Translations under genes and position numbers: made by a program
The notes under the pieces: model-generated
The model's database searches: none
Seen by the model: the letters and a program-made list of their open reading frames with translations, nothing else
What the model was told of the DNA's origin: nothing
Assembly: GCA_905147135.1 (NCBI GenBank)
Contig: LR990056.1
Span: 17,432,001-17,496,000 of the forward strand
Direction: 5' to 3'
Length of the DNA stretch: 64,000 bases
DNA from: Blastobasis lacticolella
Taxonomy: Eukaryota; Arthropoda; Insecta; Lepidoptera; Blastobasidae
In this document: piece after piece, positions 10,851 through 21,469 of the stretch
Numbering within the stretch: position 1 is the stretch's first letter
How the letters are laid out: each line of letters opens with the position of its first letter

Positions 10851-11221
10851 CACATACGGAGAAGTGCAATCGGGTAGATACGTATAGGTTCATGCCGCAT
10901 GAGTGTGTATTTTGATACACAAGATAGACAGATCACATTAAATCGTTAGCATTTCATTTAGCAAAAGTGCAATACCTGTTTATTTGCACAGTATTCGCGA
11001 AGGTGGTGCAATAAATCACAGTACGGCTCTCCGTAACTGCCTGGGGGCATGTTTAATTCACTAGTAGGTGGTGTGTTATATCTCTTGCAACATTATATGT
11101 CTCATATGTTACCTTAGAATATAGCATGTAAGGACCCAAGAGGAAATTTTTTAATGTAATTAGGTTATAAATAATAACGACATATAAATAGGAGTGTTTT
11201 TCTGTATATAAAATTATTTCC
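10851..11221. other. Unassigned, no gene
   Basis: AT-rich with no recognised repeat or coding potential. Confidence 0.4.
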
Positions 11222-11470
11222 TCTAAGGGAGTGTTATACATTGACATATGTATGTGTGGATCTGTGTCTGTCTGTGGCTCCCGAATGGACGGACCGATTT
11301 CGATGCGGTTTCCTCTATTTGAAAGCCAGTTTAAGCAAGACGGTTCTCAGCTTCGTTTGATGACAATCGGTTCAGTAGTGTAGACAATATTTAAGTATGT
11401 GTAAACTTGGTCGAGTTACTCGAGTTATTCTGTCGATTTTTCTGTTCGTCAGGTTTTTTATAATTATTGA
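11222..11470 (+). mobile_element. Helitron-like fragment
   Basis: Contains GGACGGACCGATTTCGATGC and GGTTTCCTCTATTTGAAAGCC. It is the same family as the minus-strand copies at 3525-3790 and 18165-18365 and the plus copy at 51365-51605. Confidence 0.5.
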
Positions 11471-11474
11471 CAAG

Positions 11475-12048
11475 CGAACAGACAAACCCTTTGATGATAA
11501 GCGGTAACTGTTGCCCATAACATCTACGATCCATGAATTTAGATTGCAGCAACGAAAAGAGACCACATGGACGTCTATCACTGTGGATAGGTGTCGGCTA
11601 CAGAACACAAAAAAATAATTGGATCAAACCGGTACCAAATTTTGGTATTTACAAGCATGCTACATCTTCGATCTCATCGTCGCTTTCCATCAGGTGAGTT
11701 GGGGTAAAATGCAATCCAATTAATAAAAAAAAACTGGTCTAATAAAAATGTAGGTACCAATTCAGTCTTCATCGATATTCTCACCAAGTAAGCACTAATA
11801 AAGATACCACGTTTGGTTGCATCACGCATAATTTGCTAATTATTATAGGCATTTTTAAAACCGTGAAGTAAATATATTTCACTTTCAATAGTGTTGGGAC
11901 AAAATGTCGATATCAAGTGGTTTTGTGTACTTCTGTCACTTAGACTGTGCCTCAGGTACATTATAGGTTGTGAGCGAGAAAATTCAAATACAAAGACCGA
12001 TTCCACTTCTTAAATTAAAATGCAACTACCTACCTTTATTATTAACAA
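11475..12048. other. Unassigned with one LINE tail
   Basis: 11641-11712 resembles the 3' tail of the 38.9 kb LINE (CATGCTACATCTTCG..CATCGTCGCTTTCCATCAGG). The rest is unrecognised. Confidence 0.4.
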
Positions 12049-12268
12049 TCATCATCATCATCATAGCCCATAACAGTTCACTGCCCGAAAGGGGGGGTTA
12101 TTGCAATAATCTCCACGCTTGGCAGGCGGGTTGGAGATCGCAGTGTCATAAATATAACAATGAAAAACTCTGCTGCCCATTTTCCAATCTACGGAGACTC
12201 TAGATCTATGCCCGAAAACATTAGTCGCCTTGTACGACACCCACGAGTGTACAGTGACACCACGGCCA
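12049..12268 (+). mobile_element. SINE-C copy
   Basis: Runs from (CAT)n and AGCCCATAACAGT through ATAATCTCCACGCTTGGCAG and TTAGTCGCCTTGTACGACAC to CACCACGGCC. The (CAT)n end implies that transcription of the family runs on the minus strand here. The central CTCCCAC segment is deleted. Confidence 0.7.
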
Positions 12269-12789
12269 GTTTTTCACAGCGAATTTTTTAAAATATTTTG
12301 CTTTACTTGTCTTCGCCATACAAATGACGTTTATACGAAGCTAGAGCGGCTCATTATAGAGTCACTTACGTGCCTAATTTTCACTCAGCTAAAAATTGAA
12401 AATCGATATTCCACCATCGACATGACCACATCACTACAAGTCGTGCAACTAAGTACTCTCAAACATCGCAGTTTTCGTTGATTGACCCCCATATAGTGTT
12501 GTTCAATTAAAAAAATAACACTCACTCAATCTTTTATCATCGGCAGTTCGAGATCAGGTTCTTAGAGATTTACTAACGCGTTACGCCATATAGAATGTGC
12601 TGGCGTTTCCACGAACAGTTTTGCAAATAAACCAGTTTTTTACAAGCTGGTGCTATTGGGGAATTACTATATTGGACACGGTGCTAGACAGGGTTTGTGT
12701 CATCAAAATAATTTCACATGATGTAATGTACTCGCTTAAGATGTTTGAATGGAGTAGATAAGCTTAAATGGACCATCACCACAAATTAT

Positions 12790-13035
12790 TTGTGACCGTA
12801 ATTCATTGATGCTAAGCTGCAGAGCCTCGAGCATCGGCGTAGAGTCTTCTACAGGTTGCATTTCGGTGAGTTTATGAAACAGTTGCACAACCTCATTACG
12901 CCTGCTCCTTGGCGTGATTCAGGCGAGATGTCGTAGATCTTCCAACTATCCGCAAGAGCCACTTTGGTTTAACATTTATAAACAGGCATGCTCCATCTTC
13001 GCATCGTCACTTACCAACAGGTGAAATGACGGTCA
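12790..13035 (+). mobile_element. CR1/Jockey-type LINE 3' fragment with internal deletions
   Basis: Pieces match the C-terminal coding end and tail of the 35-39 kb LINE in order (GCAGAGCCTCGAGCATCGG, TGCATTTCGGTGAG, CATGCTCCATCTTCG, TCACTTACCAACAGGTGA). Intervening coding segments are missing, so no product is possible. Confidence 0.7.
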
Positions 13036-13483
13036 GATATTTATTTATTTATTAAATCTTTATGCACTAAAGGTACATTGGCGGACTTAAAGCTAAAGTC
13101 AACCGTGACAAAATATATCGAAAGCAGTAGACGGTGCGGGATAAACAATACGATAAGGTGAAGGAAGGGATCCTTTACATCAATAAATGCTAAATTTATA
13201 CAATTTTACAAAGATACAAGAAATAGTTAAACAACAAATACATACTAAAGATAGGTACATAGCCAAATATAGGCAAATATCTGTCTAGTCTAACAAAAAC
13301 ATCCCTATGGATATGTATGCATTGTACCCAGTTTTACATATAGACATAGACATAGACGTAACTTTATTTGGTCCAATAACACATTCAAATACTTAAAACT
13401 AACATAATAAATACATATTAGGAAAGCAGGGCGATGCGTCCTCGGACCAAATAAAAAAATAATAAAAAAAAATAAAAAAAAAA
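13036..13483. other. AT-rich, LINE-tail-like debris
   Basis: TATTTATTTATT followed by TTTATGCACTAAAGGTACA looks like the reversed end of a LINE. A segment with repeated CATAGA words at about 13342-13360 also looks like a tail. No gene. Confidence 0.35.
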
Positions 13484-13725
13484 TAATCGTGGACAAATTC
13501 ACACAGCGCCATCTAGCCCCAAAGTAAGCAAAGCTTGTGTTATGGGTGCTAGATAACTGATAAACTACTTATATACTTTTAAATACATACTTATTATACA
13601 TAGAACACCCAGACCCGTAACAGAAATTAAAATTCATCATTTCAATTTCTGCCCGGCCGGGAATCGAACCCGGGACCTCTTGCGTGGCAGACCGGCATGT
13701 TGACCACTGAACCACTCAGGTCGTC
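13484..13725 (-). mobile_element. SINE-A, full length
   Basis: On minus the head reads GACGACCTGAGTGGTTCAGTGG, then TGCCACGCAAGAGGTCCC and B box GGGTTCGATTCCCGGCC. It closely follows tRNA-Gly(GCC) from the D loop through the T stem. The body follows (ATTTTAATTTCTGTTACGGG) and ends in GGGGCTAGATGGCGCTGTG and an A/T-rich tail. Confidence 0.85.
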
Positions 13726-13728
13726 AAT

Positions 13729-13990
13729 TGGAGTAGGACTCTGACAAGCCTGAGGAGTCCGCCTGGGCGAGTACCACCGCTTTATTTATTTCTGCCGCCA
13801 AGCAACAATCCTTGCATTGTAGTGTTCCGGTTTGAAGGATAAGGTAGCCAGCGCAATTACAGGCATTAGACTCATCTTAGTCCTCACGGTGACAACGCAC
13901 CTGCGGTTCTGCATTGTCTTACAACCTAAATCGTAGATGTAATGGGCGATAGTTACCACTTACCAGCAGATGGGTTGTCTGCTCGTTTTG
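13729..13990 (+). mobile_element. LINE 3' tail, family E
   Basis: Third copy of the tail seen at 3143-3400 and 17745-18035. Here it directly abuts the SINE-A head outside either duplication block, so the family is dispersed independently of the duplication. Confidence 0.5.
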
Positions 13991-14039
13991 TTCCCTTCCA
14001 AATCATTTCCACTATTCCTGAGTCCTGAACCTTCATCTT

Positions 14040-14315
14040 AGCCGTGTGGTGTCCGGTGGCCGTGTGGTGTCCGGCAGAGTAGAATAGCACCAACCCCTTA
14101 CACTCGTGGGTGTCGTACAAGGCGACTAATGTTTTCGAGGCAAAAGATCAAGAGTCTCCGTAATCTTGAAAATGGGCAGCAGTATTTTCCATTGTTATAT
14201 TTAAATACTGCGATCTCCAACCCGCCTGCCAAGCGTGGAGATTATGGCAATAGCCTCCCCTTTCGTGGGAGAGGCCCTAAGTCCTGCAGTGGACTGGTAC
14301 GGGCTGTGACGATGA
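14040..14315 (-). mobile_element. SINE-C copy
   Basis: Plus-strand reading starts with a short duplicated GCCGTGTGGTGTCCGG, then CGTGGGTGTCGTACAAGGCG and GCCTGCCAAGCGTGGAGATT, and ends GGGCTGTGACGATGA. In this orientation the family reads 5' to 3' with a (TGA)n-type tail. Confidence 0.75.
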
Positions 14316-14605
14316 ACCTTCATCTCTTACAAAGCCATAAATGTCTCAATGTATTCTAATACGTTTTTGCTATGGAATAATGTGATACACGTGTGTTTAA
14401 GCGTTTATTTAACGACCGTGCGTGTTGGAGCATGTATCGTGACACTTCATAACGGTTTTGATTTCGCGTAACCACTTCAAGTAATATCCATGTCTTTATT
14501 TCGCTTGCGTTAGCAGAAGCACACTTTGTTATGAGCTGTGCAACAGCTGTCTGGCTTACTACACTTACGCTTCTGTGAACTTGATTCCATGTTCTCATCA
14601 TTTAT

Positions 14606-14697
14606 ACTAATATTATAAATGATCCGTATTTTTGTTTTTTGTTTGTGACGAATAAACTCAACAGCTACCGGACCAATTTTAAAAATCTTTAAAAATT
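14606..14697 (+). mobile_element. Helitron-like 5' fragment abutting block B
   Basis: ATACTAATATTATAAATGAT followed by CTCAACAGCTACCGGACCAA is the kind of start seen in lepidopteran non-autonomous Helitrons. It stops exactly where duplication copy B begins. 14316-14605 before it is unassigned. Confidence 0.5.
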
Positions 14698-15076
14698 GAT
14701 CTCTTTCCTGATACCGGCAGGTTTAGGCACCTCTCTTCCATGTATTCCTGGCGCTTTCGCAGCACGTTAGCTGACAATAAAACTGACAAAAGCTGGTTTT
14801 TATTTCCAGTAGTAAATCTCAATGGTATCGACACAACTAGTCTGTCGAAAGGCAGTAAATTAAGACAACTCCGCTGCACTATCGCGAGTGCATCAAACCA
14901 TGAAAAACTATTGTATAATGTTTATAGTACTCTGTGTAGGCTAGGAGCCAGTGGTAAATTTTCATATGATAACTTTAGATAGCGGGCGAGCGGGCGAGCC
15001 GACTTTAGTCGGATGTCCGACCACGCCCCTGGATCCGGAAAGCGCCTTTATTTTATACTACGTAAAGATTTGTATC

Positions 15077-15172
15077 TGGGAACAAGTGGCGCAGGATAGG
15101 GACCAACGGCGAGTTTTTGTGTCGGAGGCCAATATCCACTTCGGGTCGCTGAGCCAGCGAAGTAAGTAAGTA
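15077..15172 (+). mobile_element. Short LINE 3' tail inserted in copy B
   Basis: Absent from copy A. The insertion is bracketed by repeats of TAAAGATTTGTA, consistent with a target-site duplication, and ends in (AAGT)n. A frame reads QVAQDRDQRRVFVSEA, resembling an RTE-type LINE C-terminus. A related minus-strand tail is at 52850-52900. Confidence 0.7.
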
Positions 15173-15765
15173 AAGATTTGTACCAACTGTCTAGCTGTCT
15201 CCTTTATCGGCCCTGTCGCAGTGTCGCCTTTACATTACTTACAACCGACGACATCTACATATTCACACACATTTGCATCACGTGACCCAACTCTTTGTAA
15301 TGTTGGTAATAAAGTTTAACCGCATCAAAGGAGATAGGTATACTGCGGATTTATAAGGAATTACGACCTCAAATGTGCTACTGATATTTCTTATCTGAGT
15401 TCTCAATGTGATTAAATTGTCAAACTTTACCTGTGTGCAGAGCTTCTGGAAAAGGGCACGTCACCAATAATTGCAGCTATAAGCTTATAAATTATCATGA
15501 TATGCCCATTTAACATGCAATTTCTTTTAAAGTTTTACAGCGCGTGTAATTATAATTTGCGACTGTTGAAATTGTTTAAAGTAATTGGTTAATAATGGAG
15601 CCCACGTAGGTATTAACAAGAAATATTTTTGGCTCTCAGTTGGTAATTTTAATGCGTAAAGTTTATGTGGGAGGTCTAATGTCTAATTTGCCTTATTATT
15701 AAGGCAATTTATTAATAAAGCTGGGTCCGAATGTGGCCAGAAGAATATTTCTTTAAAAGGATTTT

Positions 15766-15962
15766 TATTTATGTCATACGGTAGGCAAACAGGCAAGCGG
15801 GCCACCTGATGGAAAGTGGCACCACTGAATATAGACATTAGCAACACCAAGAGTATCGCCAATGCGTTGCCCACCTCTATAGCACGTTGCTCTGGCAGCA
15901 AAAAGGCAAATGCCACTCTACTGCCAAAGCCACGGTTCCCCAAATCCCCACCCCATGGAGTA
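15766..15962 (-). mobile_element. LINE 3' tail, family D (copy B)
   Basis: Counterpart of 1359-1558, with the same length and small differences (for example loss of three bases in the CTACGCC segment). Confidence 0.65.
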
Positions 15963-16040
15963 CTTTAGTAGCAAGTTAGTTTTCTTTTTTTTTATTGGGA
16001 AATTATGCGATTAATATTATTAATTATTATAACCTAAAAA

Positions 16041-16228
16041 ATCATCTTGGCGTCATATCCCGTCTATGTTCTCGCACGCGAAGGCCCGGGGTCTGTCTTA
16101 CCCATGATCCATGATTTGGCAGATCACGTAATTACAGTAAAGCGACTGCCATCTGACCTCCATGACCCTGTTAACAGGGGAACCTGACCAAGTCGCCTAA
16201 ATGTGCAGGTTTCATCACGATGTTTACA
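16041..16228 (-). mobile_element. SINE-B, headless (copy B)
   Basis: Counterpart of 1631-1842, with a deletion of about 20 bp where A has the TTGGATCATTATTACC segment. Confidence 0.7.
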
Positions 16229-16640
16229 TGGCTCAGGATAGAGCAGTCTCGGCTGAACCATCCTATGGGATAAAGACGTGAATGTATAAGAAGGTGTATG
16301 AATGTGGAATATACCAAAGACGAGTCGAAGATCAGGATCGAAGCTTATGGCACTTGATAGTTTCTGACTACCCCTATGTGATAAGGGAGTGAGAGTGTTT
16401 ATATGTTTATAACAAATATATAAGTTACTTTGTTGAGAGATGTAATAACAATAAATAAACTAACTACTACAGCTTACTTCTATTGCAAATGGAATACATT
16501 TGAATTCCTACCCAACCAGTGCTATCTGTGCTCAACAAGGCAGCCTGCAGTCGTTCTGATCCCGAGTATGACCAAATCTAACCGAATCGCACTCACACCA
16601 CATGCGAGCACCCCAGCTATCGGACCAAGGAGCCGAAGGT

Positions 16641-16912
16641 GACGACCTGAGTGGTTCAATGGTCAACATGCCGGTCTGCCACGCAAGAGGTCCCGGGTTC
16701 GATTCCCGGCCGGGCAGAAATTGAAATGATGAATTTTAATTTCTGTTACGGGTCTGGGTATTCTTTGTATAATAAGTATGTATTTAAAAAGTATTTAAGT
16801 AGTATATCAGTTATCTAGCACCCATAGTACAAGCTTTGCTTAGTTTGGGGCTAGATGGCGCTGTGTAAATTTGTCCATGAATATTTATTTATTTATTTAT
16901 TTTATTTATATC
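16641..16912 (+). mobile_element. SINE-A, full length, unique to copy B
   Basis: Complete tRNA-Gly(GCC)-like head, body, GGGGCTAGATGGCGCTGTG end and (ATTT)n tail. Copy A has an uninterrupted junction (GAGCCGATATCTACG near 2283), so this insertion came after the duplication. Confidence 0.9.
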
Positions 16913-17359
16913 TACGTCCTACCTCAACTGCTACTGCTGGCAGGCCTAATCCCAAATAAAGCCTACACATAACGACTTAACCGGCTTAAGACCCGGTTAC
17001 ATTGTCGGAATATCCATCCTAAAAGCCTACCTATCCTAGTGCCCGACCTCACCCTTGGGGCGGGTTGTTTTTACTTTGTGCCTAAGATCTACCAGAGCAC
17101 ACATGCTACAGTATCTATTTCCCTTTAATGTATTTGAAGACCATTATCTCCTGGACTATTACGCTGACCTGCCTCAGTTGATAATTTTATTACGTTTCCA
17201 TTTGAGTGCCCATAATAGCTACAACGAAACAAGAGTCGCATTTTATTAGAAAGTCAGCTGTTTCGTTGGCTTCCAAAATACTACAGCTGTTTATAATGAC
17301 TTTTTTTATGTTTTCCCTAATGTAGATACTACTAAGCATCCCACAGAAACTATATACAT

Positions 17360-17706
17360 TCATCATCATCTTGGCGTTAATGTCCCGAGTGTGCTCTCGC
17401 GCACGAGGGCCTGGGGTCCGCCTGGACCATCCAGGATTTGGCAGGTCAGGTAATTACAGTGGAGCGACTGCCATCTGAGCTCCATGACCCAGCTACCAGG
17501 GGAACCTGACCAGATTGGATCATGATTACACATCCAGTCGCCTGAATGTGCAGGTTTTATCCCGATGTTTTCCCTCACCGTAAGAGCATCAGTTAGTATT
17601 CAACTAATGTACAAAACAGTCATTGGTACATGGTCGGAGCGGGATTCGAACCCGGGACCTCTAGCTTACGAGTCGGATACTCTGACCGCTCGGCCACCGA
17701 CGCACC
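17360..17706 (-). mobile_element. SINE-B, near full length (copy B)
   Basis: Counterpart of 2722-3100. The tRNA-like head is better preserved here, with plus-strand GGGATTCGAACCCGGGACCT and GCTCGGCCACCGACGC. Confidence 0.8.
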
Positions 17707-17744
17707 CACAGCAACTATATAGATTGATACGATGTTTTTTATTT

Positions 17745-18035
17745 GGCAGGACTCTGTCAATGTTGAGGGGTTCGTCTGGGTACCGCCGGAGTACTACCGC
17801 CTTATATATTTCTGCTGCCAAGTAACTGTACAAGTAGTGCTTGCGTTGTTGTGTTCCTGTTTGAAGGATGAGGTATCCAGTGCAATTACAGACATGATGC
17901 CTTTCCCTAGTATTCACAGTGACAACGCACCTACGGTTCTGCATTTTTCTTTGAAACTTAATAACTTGAATCTTAAATGTCATGGGTGAGAGTTACCGCT
18001 TTCTATCAGTAGCTCGTTTATCACTGAGTGGTATA
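17745..18035 (+). mobile_element. LINE 3' tail, family E (copy B)
   Basis: Counterpart of 3143-3400. It retains a GGAGTACTACCGCCTTATAT segment missing in A. Confidence 0.45.
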
Positions 18036-18164
18036 AAAAATATTTCCCTTAAATGTAACCAGAGACTACGTTTCCACAGTCATGAATCGCATTCACATCA
18101 ATACTAATGTTGTAAAGAATAATGATTTGATTGTATGTTTGGAATGGATAAACACATAACCTAA

Positions 18165-18515
18165 CCGACAGAAAAAGTCGGATAACTCCCGACGAAGTTT
18201 ACTTAAACTCAGATATTTTCTAAACTACAGAACTGAGTTTAATGAAGTTAAGAGCCATTTTGATTAAACTAGCTTTCAAATAGAGAAAACCGCATCCGAC
18301 AAATACATAAAAATACAGATACGCAGATACACACGTCAAACTTAAATCCCCCCTTTTTTGGTCGGGAGTTAAAAAACTACTTAACCGATTTCAAAAACTT
18401 TTTCTTTTGACTATAGAAAGCTATATACAGCGAGTAATATAAACTATTATTATCCCTGAAATTCAAGGTCCCCACGGGACCGGGTCCGGAAAGTAGTAAC
18501 CAAATTTTACGCGGT
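18165..18515. mobile_element. Helitron-like debris (copy B)
   Basis: Counterpart of 3525-3950. The right part ends TTACGCGGTC..AAAGCTAGTA, a recognisable CTAGT-type Helitron end. About 37 bp containing the ACCGATTT core of A is deleted. Confidence 0.5.
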
Positions 18516-18558
18516 CAAAAAGCTAGTAAATTATAAATGCGTACATCAGACTATGTAC

Positions 18559-18920
18559 CAACAGCTTTAAGAAGTCATGTTAAAACATTCCTCCTCCTCC
18601 GTTCGTATTCCTCATATCTGATGGTCGTGACCTCTCTCCCCCATAATCCTGTCACGGACAAAGGCACGCCATCTTCCCCTGTCCCCAGCACAGTGCAGAG
18701 CCTCGTGGAATGTAGTATGTAGTGTGGTGCGGATCTGATCGGTTAAAACTTTATTACCTACTTAGAAATAGTCAGCATTAAAAGCTAAGTGAAAATAATA
18801 TACAGACTCTCCTATAGGTAGGTCCTATTTATAGTCCACGGTTCCACATAGTTACTGTATTTTTTTGTAGTCCAACTGGTCCAACCAAATATTTGGGCCA
18901 TACACTAACAAATCATAGTC
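18559..18920. other. Unassigned, no gene
   Basis: A pyrimidine-rich patch near 18585-18690 and AT-rich sequence. Nothing recognised. Confidence 0.35.
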
Positions 18921-19478
18921 ATGATCATCATCATCTTGGCGTCAATATTCTGTTTGTACTTTCTCTCTCAACGGGCTGGGGTCCACCTTGATAATTCACA
19001 AGGATTTGTTTATTTTTTATGTTATACGGCTGACAAACAGGTATGCGGGCCACCCGGATGGAAAGTGGTCATCGCCGCCTATGCACATCAACAACACCAA
19101 GGGCGATACTATTGCGTTGCCCGCCTCTGAAGAGACCTCTAATTTAATCCCATGTCACAGTCCAAAGGGACACTGTATTTGGGACACTCTGGGTTTGATC
19201 AGGTAATTACAGTGCAGCCCACAGTGTAGCGACTGGCACCTGACCTCTATGACCCTGTTAATAAGAGCACCTGAGCAGATTAGATTATTTTTGGTTACAC
19301 ATTCAGTCGCCTTAATATGCAGGTTTCATCTCGATGTATTAGGTACCTCACCGAAAGAATATCGGTTTGTATCCAACTAATTTACCTCAGAAAAGTCATT
19401 GGTTCATGGCAGTACTGGGAACTGGACTCAGTACCTCTCGCTTACGAGTCGGATCCGTTAACCATTAGACCACTGACA
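18921..19478 (-). mobile_element. SINE-B interrupted by a LINE tail
   Basis: The SINE runs 18921-19018 and resumes about 19191-19478, ending in the tRNA-like head (plus strand CTCGCTTACGAGTCGGAT). The gap is a nested element. Confidence 0.75.
19019..19190 (-). mobile_element. LINE 3' tail nested in SINE-B
   Basis: Family-D-related tail (GCGGGCCACCCGGATGGAAAG, AACACCAAGGGCGATA). GGATTTG before it and GGGTTTG after it are a plausible imperfect target duplication. Confidence 0.65.
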
Positions 19479-19773
19479 CTAACAAATCATAATAATTATG
19501 GTAGAATCCTAAAAAGTCTTCATACAACCTTCAATGAAAGTGAATTATTCAACTAAAAAACATCAACGGTTTTTTAGATCGCCCATCTCGATTTCAAGTA
19601 CAGTGACGGGTGCAAAAAGTTTGTGTTACGCAACAAACTTTTTTGGTGAGACCTTCGCCTTGCTGACACGGTCAATGCTCCATGTCTTCTAAGTTTTTAG
19701 ACTACAGTATTCCCGTACGCATGTCCAAGTTTTTGCGTTAAGGTCTTGGCTTTTTTCCGTAAGTACCGTTTTA
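19479..19773. other. Unassigned; contains a hairpin
   Basis: A perfect 11-bp stem (AAAAAGTTTGT, 19614-19624, with its complement at 19633-19643) encloses an 8-nt loop. No gene. Confidence 0.5.
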
Positions 19774-19942
19774 GAGTCTCGGTGGCCGAGCGGTTAGGGT
19801 ATCCGACTCGTAAGCGAGAGGTACCGGGTTCAAATCCCGCTGCGGCCATGTACCAAAGACTGTTTTTTGAGTACATTAGTTGGACACTAACCGATGCTCT
19901 TACGGTGAGGGAAAACATCGTGATGAAACCTGCACATTCAGG
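19774..19942 (+). mobile_element. SINE-B, 3'-truncated, head intact
   Basis: Plus-strand head GGTGGCCGAGCGGTTAGGGT, anticodon-loop-like ACTCGTAAGCGAGAGG and B box GGGTTCAAATCCC, then the body up to CACATTCAGG. It is SINE-derived rather than a tRNA gene because the body follows directly and no acceptor stem closes. Confidence 0.8.
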
Positions 19943-20127
19943 TTATCCATCAACAATACAAAGTTTATTCCCTTTGGTACACAAGGCCACGATAAACTCT
20001 TCAAAATCCGTCCCCTGTTGGACTCTATTCGCCAGCGTCTATTACTGGTTACCAAGGAAGAGTATTTGGCTGTCGATGAACAGATGATACCCACTAAAGG
20101 CAGACATGAGCTCAAACAATAACACAC

Positions 20128-20383
20128 ACATCACAGCCCATAACAGTCCACTGCAGGACTTTGGGCCACTCCCACATAAGGGGAGGTTATTGCCATAATC
20201 TCCACGCTTGGCAGGCGGGTTGGAAATCGTAGTGTTGCAAACATAACAATGGAAAACGCTGCTGCCCATTTTCCAGTTTACGGAGACTCTAGAACTTTTG
20301 TCTCTAAACATTAGTCGCCTTGTACGACACCCACGAGTGTAAGGGGTTGGTGCTATTCTACTCTACCGGACACCACACGGCTA
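20128..20383 (+). mobile_element. SINE-C copy
   Basis: Near-complete, from CATCACAGCCCATAACAGTC to CACCACACGGC, with the central CCACTCCCACATAAGGGGAGG segment retained. Confidence 0.75.
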
Positions 20384-20487
20384 GTTTTAATAGTAAATAG
20401 TAATTAGTTTCTCTGCATACCTAATAATATACGATCATCGGGTGCCAACCAGCTCTCAGGACTGTTCAACTAATCTTATAAATTAAA

Positions 20488-20610
20488 TAAATAAATAAAT
20501 AAATATGCTTGGACAAATTCACACACCGCCATCTTGCCCCAAAGTAAGCAAAGCTTGTTTTCTGGGTGTTAGATAACTGATACTTACTTATAACCTTAAT
20601 TCTTTTCATA
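20488..20610 (-). mobile_element. SINE-A 3' portion
   Basis: Plus-strand GGACAAATTCACACACCGCC and AGTAAGCAAAGCTTG match other minus copies. The tRNA-like head is missing, and the GCGCC of the end motif is mutated to CCGCC. Confidence 0.65.
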
Positions 20611-21051
20611 TTATCTATTTGTAACTAGAATAATGATTATATACGTACCAATTCCATAGATATAAGTAGATAAGGTGCCTCCTGACACAGGCTAAGCTTT
20701 AAAGGAGTCTCCAGCAACCATAGATTTAAGGTACATTTTGTTAATGAAATAATAATTTATTTATTTATTTATTAATCCCAGGAACCTCGCTTCGTCAATG
20801 GTACTCTCCGTCAACGGTATTACGCAACGCAAGTTTCCAGCCCATTTTTGTTACTTAACTTTGGTTAACTTGACTTTGGTCCTGGGGCGGCCAACATGTC
20901 ACTGTCTGTTTCCTTCCTATTTTCCTACTCTCTCCTCATTGACGATTGAAATAGATATTTAATGTCCAACTCAATAAATACATTTTGAAATTTGTTATTG
21001 GTCTCGCAAAACGCTTCTGCTAGTTTTAATTTTGTTTTACTTAAATTCTGT
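20611..21051. other. AT-rich, LINE-tail-like debris
   Basis: Contains GGTCCTGGGGCGGCCAACATG near 20880, shared with about 10060, and (ATTT)n near 20755. No gene. Confidence 0.4.
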
Positions 21052-21297
21052 ATTCATCATCACAGTCCACTTAAAGACTAAGGGCCTCTCCCACGAAAGG
21101 GGAGATTATTGTCATAGTTTCCACGCTTGGCGGGTTGGAGATCGCAGTGTTATAAATATAACCATGGAAAAAGCAGCTGCCCATTTTCCAGCCTACGGAG
21201 GCTTTAGATTTTTTGCTTCGAAAACATAAGTCGCCTTGTACGACACCCACGAGTGTAAGGGGTTGATGCTATTCTACACTGCCGTACACCGCACGGC
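21052..21297 (+). mobile_element. SINE-C copy
   Basis: From CATCATCACAGTCCACTTAA to CACCGCACGGCGG, with small deletions (GGCAGGC missing from CTTGGCGGGTTGG). Confidence 0.7.
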
Positions 21298-21469
21298 GGT
21301 TATTTCTGTATTAGAACTGCGCTATTTTAATTATATTTGCTACCACCTCACGATCCCACACCACCATCATTCCGAAGTCCATAGCTCGCTACCCCAAGTA
21401 CTAAAAGCTGGTATACAGAAGTCTTTGACTAAAAGCAAGAAAAATATCCTTGACATTCGTTGCGTCTCC

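Larger units (their letters stand above)
14698..18558 (+). repeat. Segmental duplication, copy B
   Basis: Same order and orientation as 411-3976. Differences from A include an in-frame-length 12-bp tandem gain near 14776, a LINE tail at 15077-15172, a SINE-A at 16641-16912, and deletions near 18296 and 18340. The flanks differ from those of A on both sides. Confidence 0.85.

Noticed and set aside
16641..16717. Functional tRNA-Gly(GCC) gene
   Set aside because: The D-loop to T-stem match is strong, but the 5' acceptor arm is lost and the segment is the head of SINE-A.
19774..19846. Functional tRNA gene (GGTGGCCGAGCGG..GGGTTCAAATCCC)
   Set aside because: It is the head of SINE-B, continuing directly into the SINE body, and the same arrangement recurs many times; acceptor and anticodon stems do not pair well.
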